DNA of 64,000 nucleotides from Tricholoma matsutake (lineage: Eukaryota > Basidiomycota > Agaricomycetes > Agaricales > Tricholomataceae). The stretch's first letter is position 1; each line of letters begins with the position of its first letter. Positions 53,552-64,000 of the stretch are shown here, one piece after another. Made by a program: the position numbers and the translations under genes. The stretch spans positions 9,610,001-9,674,000 of the forward strand of contig AP026549.1 in NCBI GenBank assembly GCA_026075535.2. Direction: 5' to 3'. The notes beneath the pieces were generated by a model, which was not told where the DNA came from, did not search any database, and saw only the letters and a list, made by a program, of their open reading frames with translations.

Positions 53552-55778
53552 CGACTTGTTACAACCACCATAAATAGTGGTAAACACCTCTGCTCAACGT
53601 TGCACGCGACGTCGACACTTCAATTTTGGTCCGATTTTCGATCGGATTTCGCCATCACGAACGCTCTCGGCGTCTCCAGGCCTGCCCTGATTTGCTAAGA
53701 GATCCGTCCATCTGATCTCTGTGGATGCCCCGGTCACTGTTTTTGACAGTGTCTGCTATTCGTCTCGTTCTCCTGGGCTTCGAGGATCCTGGCTAGGTGA
53801 GTGTTGGCAATGAAAGAGTAGTCTGGGCCCCTATGGGGGCTTAGAGTGGGTGTGGGATGCCTACTTCAACGCTCGCCCAAGTCGTCGCATTCGTTTAGCT
53901 GGGGGAGGTCTGGTTCAGGAGGAGGGACATATTCACTGGATTGTGGGTCGTCTGGGAGGCTTCCTACCTCCATGCTGTGTGAGTTTCTACATCTAGAGAC
54001 CTGCTACACTGACTACCCATTGGAATACACCATCATTAAAAGGGGCCAGGCGATGGTGCCCCCTGGTGGCTAGGTCAACGCTCTGGTGGCCGCTACTTAC
54101 CACCGACTCTTTACCTCTGGCACTCACACCCTCAAGGTGTTCGGAACCGGGTTCAATTGTCCCTCCCAATCTGCAGCAGGATTTGCGGCCTGTCTGCCCC
54201 CTCGGAGCGTCTGGAGGCTGTGTCGGGTGGACCCGGAATTGAGATAAGGGACCGTCTGTTATCGTTATCACGCTACGTATCTTGACTTCTACCGTCATCT
54301 ACTTGTGCTAAATCATCCTCAATGCCCTCTACAAACCGTAGAGCGTGAACTCGACACCAGGCGGCTCATGGCGACCCCCTCCTATACACAAACACCGACT
54401 TCGCAGACTTCGACGACAACTACCTCCCAGAGTTCGGACACGTCTCCCTGAGCGGATGGGACTCTGATGTGGCTAACCAGTTCCACAATCTTTGGGTGGA
54501 GGATGACTCCTCCGACCTGCCAGACGACGATGACGGCTCTGCCACTGGCGGAGACGTCGAATTCATTCCGGGTCTCACCGAGCTAGCCTCGCAGGAGACG
54601 ATAAACCGCTTCTTGGCATCACAAGTGATAGCCGATGAGGTGCATGATCTGGCTCTCGAGCTTGGGCTCAAGGCCAACAACAATCAAGAGCTCGGCATCG
54701 CCGAGCTCCTCTATCCGGAGGGGCAGCAGGAGCAATCTGCGCCGCCCCTCCCCACATCACCGGGTTCATCCGCCATCCCAGAGTTGGTGGAGGATGAGCC
54801 TCCGTTGTCGAGAGATGAGAGGGTGGACATAACGTCCACCTCTCATGGCTTTCTACATTTACTGGAGGCTATGACGATTTTTGTCGGTACCGTCCGAGTA
54901 TCCGCCGTTCCGCTCATTGAGAGGAACGCATGGCATCAGATGGCCTGGGAACTATTCACGACCACCTGGCGATTGTCTGAGCCAATGTCGGCAGAACTAG
55001 CAGCTGCCGGATTGCCTCTCGACCTCACGTCACCGGCAGCCTTCAGGGCTTCCTACGCGGCTAGGCAGGCAGCTCATGCAGAGCTCCATCATGGGGAACC
55101 CTCGTCCTCATCACGACGCCGCCGTCCTCGAGGTCCTCGAGCACAGCAGCACCGCTACTGAAAGGGGGGTGTCACCCCCCCACATCTACTCCCACCAATT
55201 AGTTGGTGGCCGATATCGGGATAGTGGCAGTTTGTCGCTTCCCTCTACCTTCTCCCTGCTGCGGGGGGGACGTTGTTACCAAGTGTATGCCCTCGACGGC
55301 ATCTACTCGAAGGGGGCCTTGGCCCCCTATCCACGGTAGTTCCGGTGAATAACCAGGTGAACAACCAGCTACCACATCTCTGTCACTCGTGCGGGAGCAC
55401 GGTGATGGTCCACCTCATTCGTCTGGGGTGGTCAATCCTCGCTGGCCAGGAGCATGCAGACGGTTATTCCTCCCGCAAGGGGGGATTTACAGTGAATTAA
55501 CACGGCCGTGCCTGATCTGACTTCGGTTGGATATGTGGCTGGGGGACCGTTCTGCACTGGTGGACGAGTTAATGGCTAGCTTCGGGAGGGGGGGCTCCCC
55601 CTCCAGATTATTGCCTTTCCTGGCTGAGAGGCCAACGTCTGTGGCACTGCCCGCCTAAAGTGGCTAAAACGAGGACCTGGGTAGGATATGGGGGAGGGGA
55701 AGCGTAGTTACAGTAGTACCCAAGGTTGTATCCTGCTCCGCAGACTGTGATCGAGCCCCGCGTTATAAATTGTTGACC

Positions 55779-55814
<36 letters not shown>
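53552..55814 (+). mobile_element. SE14: short element, beta subfamily
   Basis: The TSD GTTGGTCGTCTAGA is at 53538-53551 and 55815-55828. Starts CGACTTGTTAC (short 5' variant like SE13). uORF 53972-54073, ORF from 54322, 3' UTR, and the longest poly(A) in the window (about 34 nt, 55781-55814). Located in ORF1 of LN9. Confidence 0.93.
54322..55161 (+). pseudogene. SE beta ORF with early nonsense codon (SE14)
   Basis: ATG 54322 (MPSTNRRA), then TGA at codon 9 (54346-54348) where SE2 has CGG. The remaining frame is open to 55161, so translation could only restart at an internal Met (54469, MANQFHNL). That would lose the basic N-terminus and the first acidic part. Otherwise very close to SE2. Confidence 0.85.
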
Positions 55815-55817
<3 letters not shown>

Positions 55818-56418
55818 GGTCGTCTAGATCCCGTCCTATTGAGGACCACTCGGAATCCAGTAGCATATTCTCCCAAGTCACTGGCGAAGGTCTGGGGTCC
55901 ACTCCAGTCGTCGCTAGCCATCTCCGTGTCCTGAATGACATGGGTAGAGAGGTTGTCGGCCACTTCATCAGCCCACAAAGCGGGTGTAGAAGGGGTAGCC
56001 GGAGGTGCAGGAGACGCAGTCGCATCCCTGGAAGATAACGCTGGCACGCTAAAATGCTGTGCTCGCGGAGTGACAGTGCCCGCTCCATAGGGGGAGGGGG
56101 TTGGAGATCCTCTTTGGGTCCTGTGTGGGCCCACTGAGGGAGCAATCTGTGGGGATCTGCGGCTCGAGGAGAGCCGCAGGGAATCAATGGGGTCGTCGCC
56201 AGGAGTTCTGGGCGTACCGGATCTAGAGGGTCCCCCCTCGTCCATCGCCTCGCCCGATCTCCCCCTACTCTTAGAATACAATTCTGACATGCGCTGGTAA
56301 GACGCTGGTTATACCGGATCGCTGGGATCGAGGACGGATTGAGCTGCAAAGTGTGAAAACGGAGTCGACGAAAATTTTTTGTGGCTGTGCACGTCGCGGT
56401 AAGAAGACAAGAAGCGAT

Positions 56419-56899
56419 CAGCCCAGGCCTTATCGAGGTCACTCCTGTAAGAATTCCTCGCTCCATCCTCCTTAGAGGTGAGGCAGTGAGAGGAGAAGCG
56501 GGTGGGGAACAAATCCTTCACTCTGTTTCCAGGTGTGTTTTCTTCCCCAAAGGGGTCGAATTCATCGCCTGGTACGAGGGCCAGAGCTGCAGCCGAAGCA
56601 ACAGATGGGCCTTGCAAGTTGAGTGTGTCAAGCACGTTCCCTCCCCAGAGTCCTAGCTCATGTGAGTGGGTGGTGCCTACGTGATTGGGCCCTAGGATTG
56701 CTCTTAGAGGGTGAGATGGAGCCAATAGGGGGGTTCTGAACACTCCCCTGTCGACTAGACGGCGCAGTAACAGCTGCATGGGCAGCAGTCCTGCGATACT
56801 TTCCAGACCACCAATAGGGGTGGTTCTGAAGGCACCGAGGATCCAGCGAGCAGCGATGGACTGCACCTGGGCCAACATTTTGATGACACCCTTGACGCG
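56419..56899 (-). pseudogene. LINE ORF2, RT thumb to RNase H linker (LN7, right piece)
   Basis: Codons ~833-991 on the minus strand (VKGVIKMLAQVQS... to DKAWA), open. It is the N-terminal neighbour of the pieces at 35212-38244, separated by the LN8/LN9 insertion. LN10 begins at 56900 in the opposite strand. Confidence 0.83.
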
Positions 56900-57373
56900 C
56901 GATGCGATGGATGAGGGGGGACTCTCTAGATCGGGTACGCCTCGAACTCCTGGTGACGATCCCATTGACTCTCTGCGGCTCGCTTTGAGCCGCAGATCCT
57001 CACAGAATGCTCCCTCAGTGGGTCCCCACCGGACCCAAAGAGGTTCTCCAACCCCCTCCCCGTATGGGGCGGGCATCGTTACACCGCGGGCACAGCGATT
57101 CAGCATGCCAGCGCTTTCCTCCAGGGACGCCACTGCGTCTCCTGCACCACCTGCCACTCCCTCGACACCTGCCTCACAGTGGGCTGACGAGGGGGCTGAT
57201 CTTTCTTCCCACCATGTCATTCAGGACACGGAGATGGCAAGCGATGACTGGAGTGGACCCCAGACCTTCGCCAAAGACCTGGGGGAATATGCGGAAGGAT
57301 TCCGAATCGTCTTGAACAGGACAGGATCCAGAAGACCTACTGCTGAGGAATGGCAGAACATTGTGGAGCAACT
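56900..57373 (+). pseudogene. LINE ORF1 N-terminal piece (LN10)
   Basis: In frame from DAMDEGGLSRSG to TAEEWQNIVEQL, codons ~14-174, without the start codon. It contains the coding hairpin CTGCGGCTC/GAGCCGCAG (56973-56995). Cut by the poly(T) of SE15. The C-terminal domain and zinc knuckles are absent from this copy. Confidence 0.83.
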
Positions 57374-59591
57374 TTTTTTTTTTTTTTTTGGATCAGAATT
57401 TATAACGCGGGGCTCGAACGCAGTCCGCGGAGCAAGGTACAAACTTGGGTACTACTTTATCTACGCGTTCCCCTCGCCCATCTCCCACTCAGGTCCCCGT
57501 TTTAGCCACTTTAGGCGGGCAGTTCCACAGACGTTGGCCTCTCAGCCAGGAAAGGCAATAATCTGGAGGGGGCGCCCCCCCCTCCCGAAGTTAGCCATTA
57601 GATCGCCCCCTGGAGCAAACGGTCCCCCAGCCACATGTCCGACCGAGGCCAGACCAGGCGCAGCAGTGTTAATTCACCGTAAATCCCCCCTTGCGGGAGG
57701 AATAACCATTTGCGTTTTTCCAGCCAACGAGGATTGACCACCCCAGACGAATGAGGTGGACCATCACCGTGTTGTGCACGAGTGACAGTAACAAGGCGGG
57801 TGGTTGTTCACCTGGTTATTCACCGTGACCGCCGTAAGTAGGGGGCCGAGACCCCCCTCGAGCAAATGCACCCATGTGCACGCACTCGATGACATCGTCC
57901 CCCCCGCAGTGGGGGGAAGGTATAGGGAAGCGACACCATGTCACCATCCCGATAATGGCCACCAGTTACTTGGTGGCCGTGAACGTAGAGGGGGATAGCT
58001 CCCTGTACTAGTTGCGGCGCTGCTGTCCACGAGGACCTCGAGGACGACGGCGCCGTGCTGGGGACGAGGGTTCCCCAGATTGAGGCTCTGATTGAGCAGT
58101 GTGCACCGCCGCGTAGGAAGCCCGGAAGGCTGCCGGAGATGTGAGATCGAGAGGTGTCGGAACGGCTGCTAGTTCCGCCGACATCGTCTCAGACAGTCGC
58201 CAGGTGGTCGTGAATAACTCCCAGGCCATTTGGCGCCATGCATTCCTCTCTGCAGGGGGAACGGCGGATGTATGGACGGTACCAACGAACATGGTCATCG
58301 CGTCGAGTTGGTGTAGCATGGCATGAGAGGTGGCTTCGATTTTCAGCCTCTCATTCACAGATAACGGCACTTCGTCCTCCACCAGCTCAGGGATGGGGGG
58401 CAAAGGCGGTAACGGGGCAGGGGATGCCTCCGGATAGAAGAGCTCAGCAATGCCGAGCTCCTGAGTGTACATGTCCTCGCGTTCGAGACTGCGAGTCCAT
58501 CGTTTATGTGCGACATGGACGTCCTGCGCCCACAGCACATGGTCGATCGTTTGCCTGGAGGCCAGCTTGGGGCTGCTCTCGGCGTAATTGAGGGCCTCTT
58601 GCATAGCAAGAGAGTCCTCGTCATCCTCAGGGTCGGAGAGGTCTTCTCCAGCCCATAGATCTCTAACTGCCCGTAGGGCAGTAGCTACATCCGGATCGTC
58701 ATGATCGTACCGGGTGTCGTAGTCTTGGACGCCATCATCATAGATGTCGCCCGTAATCAGGGAGGGGTCGTGTAGACCCCAGCGTGGAGTTTGGGCTCTG
58801 GTTCGCCGTTTAGGCATTGAGAGGGGAAGTTAGTGCTAGTAGGTGATAGTAGAAATCAAGATACGTAGCGTGCCATCGATAACAGTTGGTCCCTTATCTC
58901 TATTCCGGGTCCACCCGATACTGCCTCCGAACGCTCCGAGGGGGGGACAGGCCGCACATCCTGTAACCCAGTGGGAGAAGATTGAACCCGGGTCATAACA
59001 CCCTAGACGAGTGAGCACCGGAGGTAGAGAGTTGGTGGTGAGTAGCGGCCACCAGAGCGTCGACCTAGCCGCCAGGGGGCACCATCGCCCGGCCCCTTTT
59101 AACGATGGTGTATTCCAATGGGTAGTCAGTGTAGCATGTCTCTAGTAATAGAAACTCACAGAGCATGGAGGCTGGGAGCCTCCCAGACGGCCAGCAGTCC
59201 AGTAAGAACGTCCTTCCCCCTAAGCCAGACCTCCCCCAGCTAAACGAGCGCTTCTACTTGGGCGAGCATTGAAGCAGGCATCCCACACCCACTCTAAGCC
59301 CCCATAGGGACCCAGACTACTCTTTCATAGACATCACTCACCTAGCCAGGATCCTCGAAGCCAAGGGGAACGAGACAGATAGCAGTCACTGTTGGAAACA
59401 ATGACCGAGACATCCACGGAGATTGGATGGACGGATCTCTTAGCAAATCAGGGCAAGCCTGGAGACGCCGAGAGCGTTCGTGATGGTGAAATCCGATCGA
59501 AAATCGGACAAGAATTGGAGTCTCGACGTTGCTACCAACATCGAGCAGGAGTGTTTACCACTGTTTATGGTGGTTGTAACAAGTCAAGGAG
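57374..59591 (-). mobile_element. SE15: short element, alpha subfamily, no TSD
   Basis: Poly(T) 57374-57389, 5' terminus GCTCCTTGACTTGTTAC ending at 59591. Full length with uORF (59166-59065) and intact ORF. Left flank is LN10 ORF1 codon ~174, right flank LN10 ORF2 codon ~319: no TSD, and ~2.4 kb of target is missing. Its leader matches SE3 and SE13 (CTCGATGTTG hairpin variant). Confidence 0.88.
58008..58817 (-). CDS. SE alpha protein, 269 aa, unknown function (SE15)
   Basis: Intact alpha ORF (MPKRRTRAQTPRWGL...). It has QTIDHVLWAQ and LKIEATSHAM as copy-specific changes; the helix and Arg tail are standard. Confidence 0.8.
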   Translation of the reverse strand: MPKRRTRAQTPRWGLHDPSLITGDIYDDGVQDYDTRYDHDDPDVATALRAVRDLWAGEDLSDPEDDEDSLAMQEALNYAESSPKLASRQTIDHVLWAQDVHVAHKRWTRSLEREDMYTQELGIAELFYPEASPAPLPPLPPIPELVEDEVPLSVNERLKIEATSHAMLHQLDAMTMFVGTVHTSAVPPAERNAWRQMAWELFTTTWRLSETMSAELAAVPTPLDLTSPAAFRASYAAVHTAQSEPQSGEPSSPARRRRPRGPRGQQRRN

Positions 59592-60239
59592 CGATGAGTT
59601 GTCCAAAGGTTGGTGGACAGATGAGTGGGGTGGTGCCCTAGACGCTTACAGAGCCTCCCGGGATGAGGAGGACTGGAAGCACTACAGGAAAGTCATGCGA
59701 CACGCAAAGCGTGACTTTTTCGATGACCGTATCCAAGAAGTGGCTACGATGAATAGACGACCCTGGGATTTGATGTCCTGGACTCGGCAACGCAACCTCC
59801 CATCATATGAGGCAATCTCCTACTGGGGAGAACCTTGCAACGATCTGGATTCTCTCTGGGCTGCCCTTGATGGGTCCTATAACACTGCTTCAGATCGAGT
59901 AGTCGATCTGAGCATTCTTGATGAACTCGATCCGGTGCCTGAAAGGGCCTGGATCCCGTTCTCCGTCATGGAAATGAAAGAAGCGCTAAATGTGTGTTCT
60001 TCCCGTTCCGCTCCAGGCCCCAATCATGTTACGTGGTCGCACCTAAAACACTGGTGTAGCAACCCAGAAGTGGCAGGGCTTATCACCTGCATTGCTGAGG
60101 CGTGCATCACTGCTGGCCATTGGCCGGCTCACTTTAAGGAATCCTTATCGGTTATCATCCCGAAGCCAGGGAAACCTAACTATTCTACTCCAAAGTCGTT
60201 CAGGCCCATTGTGCTACTGAACACTCTGGGCAAACTGGT

Positions 60240-62485
60240 TTTTTTTTTTTTTTTTGGGTCAAAAATTTATAATGCGGGGCTCGAACGCAGTCCGCGGAGC
60301 GGGGTACAAACTTGGGTACTACTCTATCTACGCGTTCCCCTCGCCCATCTCCCACCCAGGTCCCCGTTTTAGCCACTTTAGGCAGGCAGTGCCACAGACG
60401 TTGGCCTCTCAGCCAGGAAAGGCAATAATCTGGAGGGGGAGCCCCCCCTCCCGAAGCTAGCCATTAGGTCGTCAGCTAGTGCGGAATGGTCCCCCAGCCA
60501 CATATCCAACCAAAGTCAGATCAGGCGCGGCCGTGTTAATTCACTGTAAATCCCCCCTTGCGGGAGGAATAACCGTCCGCATGTTCCCAGCCAACGAGGG
60601 TTGACCACCCCAGGCGAATGAGGTGGACCATCACTGTGCCTGCGCACGAGTGACGAAAATGAGGTAGCTGGTTATTCACCTGGTTACTCACCGGAACTAC
60701 CGTAGGCAGGGGGCTGAGGCCCCCCTCGAGCAAGTGCCAACACAAGCACGCACTCAATGACAACATCCCCCCCGCAGCGGAGAGAAGGTGTAGGGTAACG
60801 GCTAAGCGTCATTGTCCTGATAATGGCCACCACTCCTGTGATGGGCGTATATGTGGAGGGGTGGTACCCCTTTTTAGTAGCGACGCTGCTGTGCTCGAGG
60901 ACCTCGAGGATGACGGCGACATGCTGGGGACGAGGGTTCCCCAGATTGAGGCTCTGATTGAGCTGCTAGCATCGCCGCATAGGAAGCTCGAAAGGCTGCC
61001 GGAGACGTGAGATCGAGAGGTGACGCGGCAGCTGCTAGTTCTGCCGACATCATCTCAGACAATCGCCATGTGGCTGTGAATAATTCCCAAGCCATCTGAC
61101 GCCATACGTTCCTCTCCATAAGAGGGACGGCAGACACTCGGATGGTACCGACAAAAATCGTCATTGCCTCCAGTAGATGTAGAAAGCCATGAGAGGTGGC
61201 TGTTAATTCCACCCTCTCATCTCTCGACAACGGAGGCTCATCCTCCACCAACTCTGGGATGGCGGATGAACCCGGTGAAGTGGGGAGGGGCGGCACAGAT
61301 TGCTCCTGCTGCCCCTCTGGATAAAGGAGCTTGGCGATGCCAAGCTCCCGATTGTTGTTGGCCTCGAGCCCAAGCTCGAGAGCCAGATTACTCGTATCGT
61401 TGGCCACCTGCTGTGACCACAAGACACGGTTTATAGTCTCCTGTGAGGCTAGCTCGGTGAGACCTGGGATGAATTCAACGTCTCCGCTGATGGCAGAGTC
61501 GTCAACTTCTGATAGGTCGGAGGAGTCGTCCTCTGACCATAGATTGTGGAGCTGGTTGTCCACATCAGAGTCCCATCCACCCAAAGAGATGTGACCGAAC
61601 TCTGGGAGATAGTCGTCATCGAAGTCTGCGACGTCGAAATTGGAGTGTAAGAGGGGGTCGCTGTGCACCACCCGGTGTCGAATTCGCGCTCTACGGTTTG
61701 CAGAGGGCATTGAGGATGATTTAGCAAAGTAGATGATGGTACAGGTCAAGATACGTAGCGTGATAACGATAACAGACGGTCCCTTATCTCAATTCCGGAT
61801 CCACCCGATATAGCCTCCAATCACTCCGAGGGGACAGACAGGCCACACATCCTGCTGTCGAGTGGGAGAAGATTGAACCCGGGTCATACCACCCCAAAGG
61901 AGTGAGCACCAGAGGTGAGAAGTTGGTGGTGAGTAGCGGCCACCAGAGCGTCGACCTAGCTGTCAGGGGGCACCATCACCCGGCCCCTTTTAACGATGGT
62001 GTATTCCAACGGGTGGTCAGTGTAGCATGTCTCTAGTAGTAGAAACTCACAAAGCATGGAGGCTGGAAGCCCCCCAGGCGACCAGCAATCCAGTGAGAGT
62101 GTCCCTCCTCCTAAGCCAGACCTCCCCCAACTAAGCGAATGCGACGACATGGGCGAGCGTTGAAGTAGGCATCCCACACCCACTCTGAGACCCCAGAGGG
62201 ACCCAGACTACTCTTTCATTGACAACACTCACCTAGCCAGGCTCCTCGAAGCCCAGGAGAACGAGACAAATAGGAGACACTGTCAGAAACAGTGCCCGAG
62301 GCATCCACAGAGATCGGATGGACAGATCCCTTAGCAAATCAGGCTACGCCTGGAGACGCCGAGAGCGTTCATGATGGCGAAATCCGATCGAAAATTGGAC
62401 AAAAATTGAAGTGTCGACGTCGCATGCAACATTGAGCAGAGGTGTTTACCACTATTTATGGTGGTTGTAACAAGTCAAGGAGCGG
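60240..62485 (-). mobile_element. SE16: complete short element, beta subfamily
   Basis: Poly(T) from 60240. The TSD (plus strand) CTCTGGGCAAACTGGT is at 60224-60239 and 62486-62501. 5' terminus GCTCCTTGACTTG at 62483 with two extra bases. uORF 62057-61956. The 3' end TTATAAATTTTTGACCC is closer to the LINE form than that of the other SEs. It is the most divergent beta copy. Confidence 0.94.
60874..61710 (-). CDS. SE beta protein, 278 aa, unknown function (SE16)
   Basis: Intact. The start is set at 61710 (MPSANRRARIRHR) by comparison with SE2; an in-frame Met 13 codons upstream lies in the leader and is not shared. Differences from SE2 are spread over the protein (SNFDVADFDDDYLPE, SQQVANDTSNLALE, RVELTATSHGF), yet ELGIAKLLYPE, IPELVEDE, the WRQMAWELFTATW helix and the basic tail remain. 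The preserved frame at this divergence argues that the protein has been under selection. Confidence 0.8.
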   Translation of the reverse strand: MPSANRRARIRHRVVHSDPLLHSNFDVADFDDDYLPEFGHISLGGWDSDVDNQLHNLWSEDDSSDLSEVDDSAISGDVEFIPGLTELASQETINRVLWSQQVANDTSNLALELGLEANNNRELGIAKLLYPEGQQEQSVPPLPTSPGSSAIPELVEDEPPLSRDERVELTATSHGFLHLLEAMTIFVGTIRVSAVPLMERNVWRQMAWELFTATWRLSEMMSAELAAAASPLDLTSPAAFRASYAAMLAAQSEPQSGEPSSPACRRHPRGPRAQQRRY

Positions 62486-64000
62486 CTCTGGGCAAACTGG
62501 TCGAAAAGATGTTGTCTAGGCGACTTCAGTTCGATGGTGTCGCACACGAGGCCTTCGAGCAAAAATCAGTTCGGAGGTGTCACCCAGCGTTCCACTGAGG
62601 ATGCGGGAATCTACCTTACCCATCTTGTTAGGGCAGGTTGGGCCAAAGGGCTCAAAACCAGCGTTGTCGCCTTTGACATTGCCCAATTCTTCCCCTCCTT
62701 GAACCACCAGGTTCTATTGGAGATTATCTCTCGGTCAGGATTCCCTGCGCAAGTAGTGAATTTCTTCCGCTCATACCTGGTCGGTCGCAAGACGACCTAC
62801 AAATGGAACACTTTCTCATCCGGCTCCTTTGCAGCAGATGTGGGAGTGGGGCAAGGCTCTGCCTTATCCCCTGTCTTATCGGCGTTATACCTGACGCCCA
62901 TTATGAAGCTCTTCAGAAGAAGCGAAATCGGCAGAGATGTCGATCTCATGTCCTATGTGGATGATGGTACCCTCATCGCCCGCTCTCCACAGTTGGAGGA
63001 TAACCTCCCCCTCCTTAAAAAAGTGTATGGCTGGATCTTCCAGGCATTCACCTCCCTCGGTCTTGTCCTTGAACATGACAAGTCCAAAATATTCCACTTC
63101 TCAAGGGCGAGGAGATTCACTCCCTTACCCATCGACCTCAGATTCGCCCCTTACACGGGCAATACCCCCCTCAAGCCCAAGGTTACCTGGAGGTACCTTG
63201 GATGTTTCTTTGACCGCAAACTCTCCTTCAAAGAGCATACACGGTTCTATTCCACCAAAGCCCTTACTACTGCAAGGGCAATGGGAATGCTCAGCAACTC
63301 TGTAAGAGGGTTAACTCCCATGCAGAAACGTCTTCTCTACCGTTCATGCGTTGTGCCTATCATGACGTATGGACTGAGACTCTGGCACTTCAAAGGCGCT
63401 CGCATCAAGGGTGTCATCAAAACATTGGCCCAGGTGCAGTCCATAGCTGCACGCTGGATCCTTGGTGCATTCAGAACCACCCCCATCGGTGGCTTGGAGA
63501 GTATTGCAGGACTGCTGCCTATGCAGCTGTTACTCTGTCGTCTAGTCGACAGAGGGGTATTCAGAACCCCCCTATTGGCTCCGTCACACCCCCTAAGAGC
63601 AATCTTAGGGCCTAATCATGTCGGCACTACCCATTCTCATGAGCTAGGACTCTGGGGAGGGAACATGCTCGACACACTCAACCTACAAGGGCCATCTGTC
63701 GCCTCGGCTGCAGCGCTGGCCCTTGTACCAGGCGATGAATTCAACCCCTTTGGGGAAGAAAACACACCTGGAAACAGAGTGAAGGATCTATTCCCCACTC
63801 GCTTCTCCTCTCATCGCCTCACCTCCAGGGAGGATGGAGCGAGGAACTCTTACAGGAGTGACCTCGACAAGGCCTGGGCCTCTGCCCAGGCAGAGGATGA
63901 CGCTCTCGTCATTGCAGTGGACACCTCGGTGCCCACTGATGCTAAATTTCAAGCTGTCGCCTGCGCTCTTGTCTTCAGACAGGGAGAACAGGTGGATTGC

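Larger units (their letters stand above)
47987..56290 (-). pseudogene. LINE ORF1 (LN9, type La), split by SE12 and SE14
   Basis: ATG 56290 (MSELYSKSRGRSGEAMDEGG), pieces 56290-55829, 53551-52268 and 48163-47987. Zinc knuckles CQRCWKWGHPTPAC and CINCRKNHASDDRRC are present. The last codons are GGT GGC TGA, a CGA-to-TGA change that ends ORF1 two codons early (47995-47993). The N-terminal third is of type La. Broken mainly by the two insertions. Confidence 0.87.
45829..56418 (-). mobile_element. LN9: LINE 5' portion (type La), lacking its 3' end; carries SE12 and SE14
   Basis: Own sequence 45829-48163, 52268-53551 and 55829-56418, minus strand. The 5' terminus ATCGCTTCTTGTCTTC ends at 56418, flanked by LN7. 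It covers 5' UTR, ORF1 and ORF2 codons 1-719, then switches directly into LN8 in reverse orientation. No 3' UTR or poly(A). A LINE with a complete 5' end but no 3' end is unusual. Confidence 0.88.
35212..56899 (-). mobile_element. LN7: LINE copy serving as target for LN6, SE9, LN8/LN9 and LN10
   Basis: Own pieces 35212-35426, 37666-38244 and 56419-56899, minus strand, covering ORF2 codons ~833-991 and ~998 to near the C-terminus. The 18-nt gap between codons 991 and 998 is where LN8/LN9 entered. Both ends are lost: LN6 on the left, LN10 on the right. It is the oldest layer on this side of the window. Confidence 0.85.
56900..64000 (+). mobile_element. LN10: LINE copy running off the window, with SE15 and SE16
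   Basis: Pieces 56900-57373 (ORF1 from codon ~14), 59592-60239 and 62502-64000 (ORF2). ORF1 is a variant of type La (LSRSGTPRTPGDD, SMPALSSRDAT). About 2.4 kb, from ORF1 codon ~174 to ORF2 codon ~319, is missing at the position of SE15. The 5' edge in LN7 is ~150 bp short of the normal 5' terminus. The 3' end is outside the window. Confidence 0.82.
59592..64000 (+). pseudogene. LINE ORF2 (LN10), split by SE16 and frameshifted, incomplete
   Basis: Starts at SKGWWTDE (codon ~319), runs to GKLV at 60239, then SE16, then resumes at 62502. An extra A near 62561 (GAGCAAAAATCAG for GAGCAAAACCAG) shifts the frame at FEQNQFGG. Downstream the RT (YVDD) and the start of RNase H are readable up to the window end (QGEQVDC). 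The endonuclease part is missing. Confidence 0.85.

Noticed and set aside
55708..56466. Long ORFs with poly-Phe or poly-Lys runs joining different elements (also near 28300-28734 and 37510-38226)
   Set aside because: They read through poly(A)/poly(T) tails at insertion junctions and are chance fusions.
1..64000. Host genes between the elements
   Set aside because: All sequence between tails and 5' ends matches LINE or SE. No stretch over 300 bases is left unexplained.

Overview
The whole 64-kb window is a nest of non-LTR retrotransposons; I see no host gene, tRNA, rRNA or CRISPR array. The organism is most likely a filamentous fungus, probably a basidiomycete. This is inferred from the LINE type: a gag-like ORF1 with three zinc knuckles, followed by an ORF2 with APE endonuclease, reverse transcriptase (YVDD), RNase H and a terminal Cys/His motif, as in the Tad/I-like LINEs common in these fungi. 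The species cannot be told from the sequence.

Two kinds of element make up everything. (1) A ~6.4-kb LINE, here in ten copies or fragments (LN1-LN10). Only LN5 (28584-35046, minus strand) is complete, with a 640-aa ORF1 and a 1289-aa ORF2 separated by one in-frame TAA. (2) A ~2.2-kb short element (SE1-SE16) with a ~0.78-kb structured leader, one ORF of about 270-280 codons of unknown function, a ~0.6-kb 3' UTR rich in G/C hairpins, and a poly(A) tail. The SEs have no reverse transcriptase. They share with the LINE a 17-nt 5' terminus (GCTYCTTGWCTTGTTAC) and about 65 nt at the 3' end (stem-loop, then TTATAAA..TTGACCC-An), so they look like satellites moved by the LINE machinery while carrying their own protein. 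Four SE subfamilies can be told apart: alpha (269 aa; SE3, 4, 5, 8, 9, 11, 12, 15), beta (278-279 aa; SE1, 2, 14, 16), gamma (276 aa; SE10) and delta (broken ORF; SE6, SE13 and the 3' half of SE7).

Layout: 1-9418 is LN1 inside LN2 (plus), LN2 also carrying SE1 with SE2 inside it. 9419-23695 is LN3 (minus), split by SE3, which itself holds SE4, SE5 and LN4 (with SE6). 23696-27802 is SE7 (with SE8 inside), a chimeric copy joining two different LINE subfamilies. 27803-35211 is LN6 interrupted by the intact LN5. 35212-56899 is LN7 (minus), carrying SE9 and a complex fold-back insertion LN8(+)/LN9(-) that holds SE10/SE11, SE12/SE13 and SE14. 56900-64000 is LN10 (plus), running off the window, with SE15 and SE16. 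Sixteen insertions have recognisable 11-16 bp target-site duplications (TSDs), so most of the insertion history can be read directly.

The likely functional picture is that LINE ORF1 and ORF2 supply RNA binding, nicking and target-primed reverse transcription. SE RNAs compete for this through shared ends. Half of the SE copies still have an intact ORF, so the SE protein may matter to their spread, although delta copies with a shared frameshift multiplied too and must have been helped in trans.
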